The position numbers and the translations under genes are program-made. Under the pieces are notes generated by a model that was given only the letters and a program-made list of their open reading frames with translations, made no database searches and had not been told where the DNA came from. From assembly GCA_003353825.1 (NCBI GenBank), contig PIVW01000388.1:1-5678 (forward strand): a stretch of DNA of 5,678 bases, written 5' to 3'. Position 1 is the stretch's first letter. Every line of letters starts with the position of its first letter. Source of the DNA: Chloroflexota bacterium. GTDB lineage: Bacteria > Chloroflexota > Anaerolineae > J102. Positions 5,651 through 5,678 of this stretch are shown in pieces.

Positions 5651-5678
5651 ATGAACATCATCCTACGAATCATTATTA
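5651..5678 (+). CDS. Start of a probable small membrane protein, cut by the window edge
   Basis: ATG 5651 opens a frame that runs to the end of the window and reads MNIILRIII. It lies at a normal distance from the strong promoter upstream. The short hydrophobic start with one arginine resembles the N-terminus I recall for four-helix phage-holin-family proteins (PF04020-like), but nine codons cannot establish a family. The ribosome site is weak; only GAG at 5646-5648, too close to the start, is visible. A different start downstream of the window edge remains possible. Confidence 0.35.

Overview
The window reads as ordinary chromosomal DNA of a bacterium with mid-range GC content. No rRNA, tRNA, CRISPR array, transposase or phage structural gene is visible. 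The protein mix gives a low-confidence guess of Chloroflexota (Anaerolineae-like): a large GT-C glycosyltransferase with an added outer domain, a TPR lipoprotein, an RlmI-type methyltransferase, and possibly a short holin-like membrane protein. No marker gene settles the taxonomy.

Layout from left to right. Bases 1-510 hold no convincing intact gene. They contain a weak candidate promoter (304-333), a small interrupted palindrome (360-380), and a coding-looking stretch (344-511) whose last stop codon overlaps the next start codon as TAATG. Bases 511-2802 (+) encode a 763-residue integral-membrane glycosyltransferase of the GT39/PMT/ArnT-like class, with a helical TPR-like segment and a C-terminal beta-sandwich-like domain. 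It converges on a 292-residue TPR lipoprotein gene (2903-3781, -). The 100-base gap between them has no clear terminator.

Bases 3782-4048 are the most structured non-coding DNA here. A roughly 127-base imperfect inverted repeat (3803-3929) lies in the presumptive 5' leader of the lipoprotein gene. One of its arms can also pair perfectly with the eight bases just before the lipoprotein start codon. This could be a translational switch, or a decayed miniature inverted-repeat element that landed in a leader; the sequence alone does not decide.

Further right, a two-gene minus-strand unit encodes an RlmI-family rRNA methyltransferase (4332-5537) and, 19 bases after its stop, an 87-residue protein of unknown function (4049-4312). 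The lipoprotein gene follows on the same strand after 267 bases, so all three could share a transcript. A strong sigma70-type promoter (5581-5609) points out of the window. It probably serves a gene whose first nine codons (from 5651) look like a membrane-protein N-terminus.

The clear functions are surface glycan assembly (glycosyltransferase), an envelope scaffold (TPR lipoprotein) and ribosomal RNA modification (RlmI-like). A functional link between the glycosyltransferase and the lipoprotein rests on adjacency alone, and they are convergent, so they are not an operon. No complete new system is evident. The items most worth following up are the structured leader at 3782-3929, the coding remnant or coupled short ORF before the glycosyltransferase, and the small unknown gene after the methyltransferase.
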